This document shows, piece by piece, positions 3,898 through 5,517 of a stretch of DNA of 5,517 nt. The stretch is from the NCBI GenBank assembly GCA_027066255.1, contig JAMOOA010000187.1, positions 1-5,517 on the forward strand, read 5' to 3'. Source of the stretch: Candidatus Altimarinota bacterium. GTDB taxonomy: Bacteria > Patescibacteriota > Gracilibacteria > BD1-5 > UBA6164. The position numbers were made by a program, and so were the translations under genes. How positions within the stretch are numbered: position 1 is the stretch's first letter; each line of letters starts with the position of its first letter. The notes beneath the pieces were generated by a model that searched no databases, was not told where the DNA came from, and saw only the letters and a program-made list of their open reading frames with translations.

Positions 3898-5517
3898 ATG
3901 TCAATATATCTTTTATCAACGATACTTTTTGTTATTGTCTCAGCTGTTTCCTCATTTTTTATTTATAATCGTTACAAACACACTAGCTGAGGCTTCTATT
4001 TACTCTTTTCTGTTACTATATCTCTTTGGTTTTTATTGTACTTAATATCCTTTGATTCATCTCATGGGGAAAATCTTGTTTTACATATATACAGATTTCA
4101 GTTTTCTCTTTCTATGATGGGACTATATAGTATATTGTTTTTTGTACTTTTCTTTTGAAAAGAGAGAGCAGAGACTAGAAATATAAGGTTCCAAATATAT
4201 GCTTGGTTTATTACGTTTTTTGTTCTTGCGAACTTTACTCCACTTATACTTGAATGAGTTACTTACAGTCAAAAAATTTCTTCTTATGCTGAAATATATG
4301 GGATTATGCATCCCTTTGTAGTACTTCTTTATGCTCTACTTATTCCTATATTTCTTATAATATCATTTTTTAAACTCAAGACTCTTGGTACTCTTAATAA
4401 GATTAGACTGACGTATATAGTTTTTTGATATACAACCTTTTTAGTTTTGATACTTTCTTTTTTAGTTTTTATCCCATTTTTCTCAGAAGACTCTTCAAAT
4501 CTTTATTTCGAACAATTTACTCCTATATACACCCTTCCATTTATTTTTGCTGTTATGTATTCGAGTTACAGGTACAGATTTTTTGACATATATTTTTCTC
4601 TCTGAAAGAGTCTGGTATTTCTAAGTTCGGTGATACTTAGCACCTCAATCATTGCTGTTATAAAACTATATTTCTTTACTATACATAACAGTATTACTCA
4701 TTTTTGGTGAATCTCTTGGGGTTTTAGTATACTAGATCTTATAGTCATCTTGATATTATTTTTATTTTTTTATAGAAAATTCTCTCCTTATATATTAAAC
4801 CATACTTCCATTTCTAAGTTCTCAGATACTCTTGATTTTTTGAAAGAAAAAGTACCCTTTCTTTCAACGATACATTCACTCAACAGTTTCCTTGACTCTT
4901 CATTTAATCATCAACTTCGAATAAGAAACTTTCATATTTATCTTTTACCTCAAGAACAAAAGACGCCTCTAGAATTAGTGAAATTTTTTAAAGGTTCTAT
5001 AGAGAGAGATGTATTTATAAATGATCTTGTTTTTATAGAGGAAAATAAAAACAAGTTTAATAAACAAAAAATTCTCAAAGAATTAAATCCGAAAATTTCA
5101 TTGGTATATCCTTTATTCAACGGCAGATGAGAAGTACTAGGTTTTGTAGAATGTGGGCATCAACCATATAATGATTACTATTCCTTAGAACAAATGAATC
5201 TTCTAAAAGGATTTGTGAGTTTTCTCCAAGGGCATCTCAAATATATTTCTATTTATTCTCAGATTCACGACTTAAATTTAAATCTTGATAAGAAAGTTGA
5301 TGAAAAGACAATAGAGTACAACAACTTGGTTAATAAACAAAAAGAATTTATTGCTTTTGTTTCTCACGAGATTAGTAACCCTGTTACTAATGCCTTATTT
5401 CTCTGTGATGCAATTATTGATGATGTACGAAATATTGGTCAGGAGAAAATGAAAGAAGATGTATCTATTCTTAATGGAGAACTCCTAAAGATAGGCGATT
5501 TAACAAAAAAAATATTT
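3898..5517 (+). CDS. Membrane sensor histidine kinase, 3' truncated by window end (7 UGA=Gly codons)
   Basis: 540 residues are visible, with no stop before the window edge. Residues 1 to about 293 are strongly hydrophobic with roughly seven or eight membrane segments, resembling the multi-TM sensor region at the N-terminus of some histidine kinases. About 305-455 looks like a cytoplasmic GAF domain (SLVYPLFNGRGEVLGFVECG). A short coiled coil (about 462-480) leads into a HisKA domain with H-box FVSHEISNPVTN. His490 (CAC 5365-5367) is the expected phosphorylated residue. The Asn-Pro-Val here replaces the usual Arg-Thr-Pro-Leu. The ATP-binding domain lies beyond the window. TGA at 3988, 4156, 4255, 4426, 4603, 4708 and 5128 encodes Gly31, 87, 120, 177, 236, 271 and 411. 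An in-frame TAA at 3892 fixes the ATG; there is no Shine-Dalgarno. The response regulator at 2091-2759 is the likely partner. Confidence 0.9.

Noticed and set aside
4123..4311. Minus-strand open frame within the kinase
   Set aside because: It is antisense to the kinase transmembrane region and has no supporting signals.
4750..5130. Separate gene starting near 4750
   Set aside because: It is the kinase frame between two in-frame TGA glycine codons, not an independent gene.
1..5517. CRISPR array, insertion sequence or prophage signals
   Set aside because: I saw no spaced repeat arrays, transposase motifs, terminal inverted repeats or target duplications; the repeats found are promoter-scale or hairpins.

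Overview
The window most likely comes from a Candidate Phyla Radiation bacterium of the Gracilibacteria / Absconditabacteria (BD1-5 / SR1) type, in which UGA is read as glycine (translation table 25). Four genes are continuous only if in-frame TGA is read through. Counting by eye, 22 of about 78 glycines in these genes are TGA, and two fall at family-conserved glycines: response regulator Gly90 in [10 protein letters not shown] and CcdA Gly131 in GPVFSSC. Every other recognisable stop is TAA. The DNA is AT-rich, and most starts lack a clear Shine-Dalgarno sequence. A standard-code gene caller would shatter most of this region.

Layout. 1-243 is the 3' end of tsf (EF-Ts), followed by a hairpin and a tRNA-Trp(CCA) with its own terminator (248-405). 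406-565 is a regulatory intergenic region with an exact 11-bp tandem repeat just upstream of a -10 element. 566-1300 is a CcdA/DsbD-family thiol-disulfide transporter that ends at a strong bidirectional terminator (1325-1354). On the minus strand, an OmpR/PhoB-family response regulator (2091-2759) is followed by an unrecognised multi-pass membrane protein (2030 down to 1368, or 1254 if UGA is read through). A 21-bp perfect inverted repeat lies between these two. The divergent intergenic region (2760-2934) holds two further 11-bp-period tandem boxes of response-regulator type. On the plus strand follow a GNAT-like protein with CxxC/CPCC zinc-type cysteines (2935-3819) and a membrane histidine kinase with an N-terminal multi-TM sensor, a GAF-like domain and a HisKA domain (3898 to beyond the window).

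How it may work together (inference): kinase and regulator probably form a two-component system split over divergent units. The boxes suggest autoregulation and control of the GNAT-like gene, and perhaps of ccdA. The main oddity is the membrane protein gene. It alone has no internal TGA, appears to end in TGA, and has a strong Shine-Dalgarno, although UGA should not terminate in this organism.
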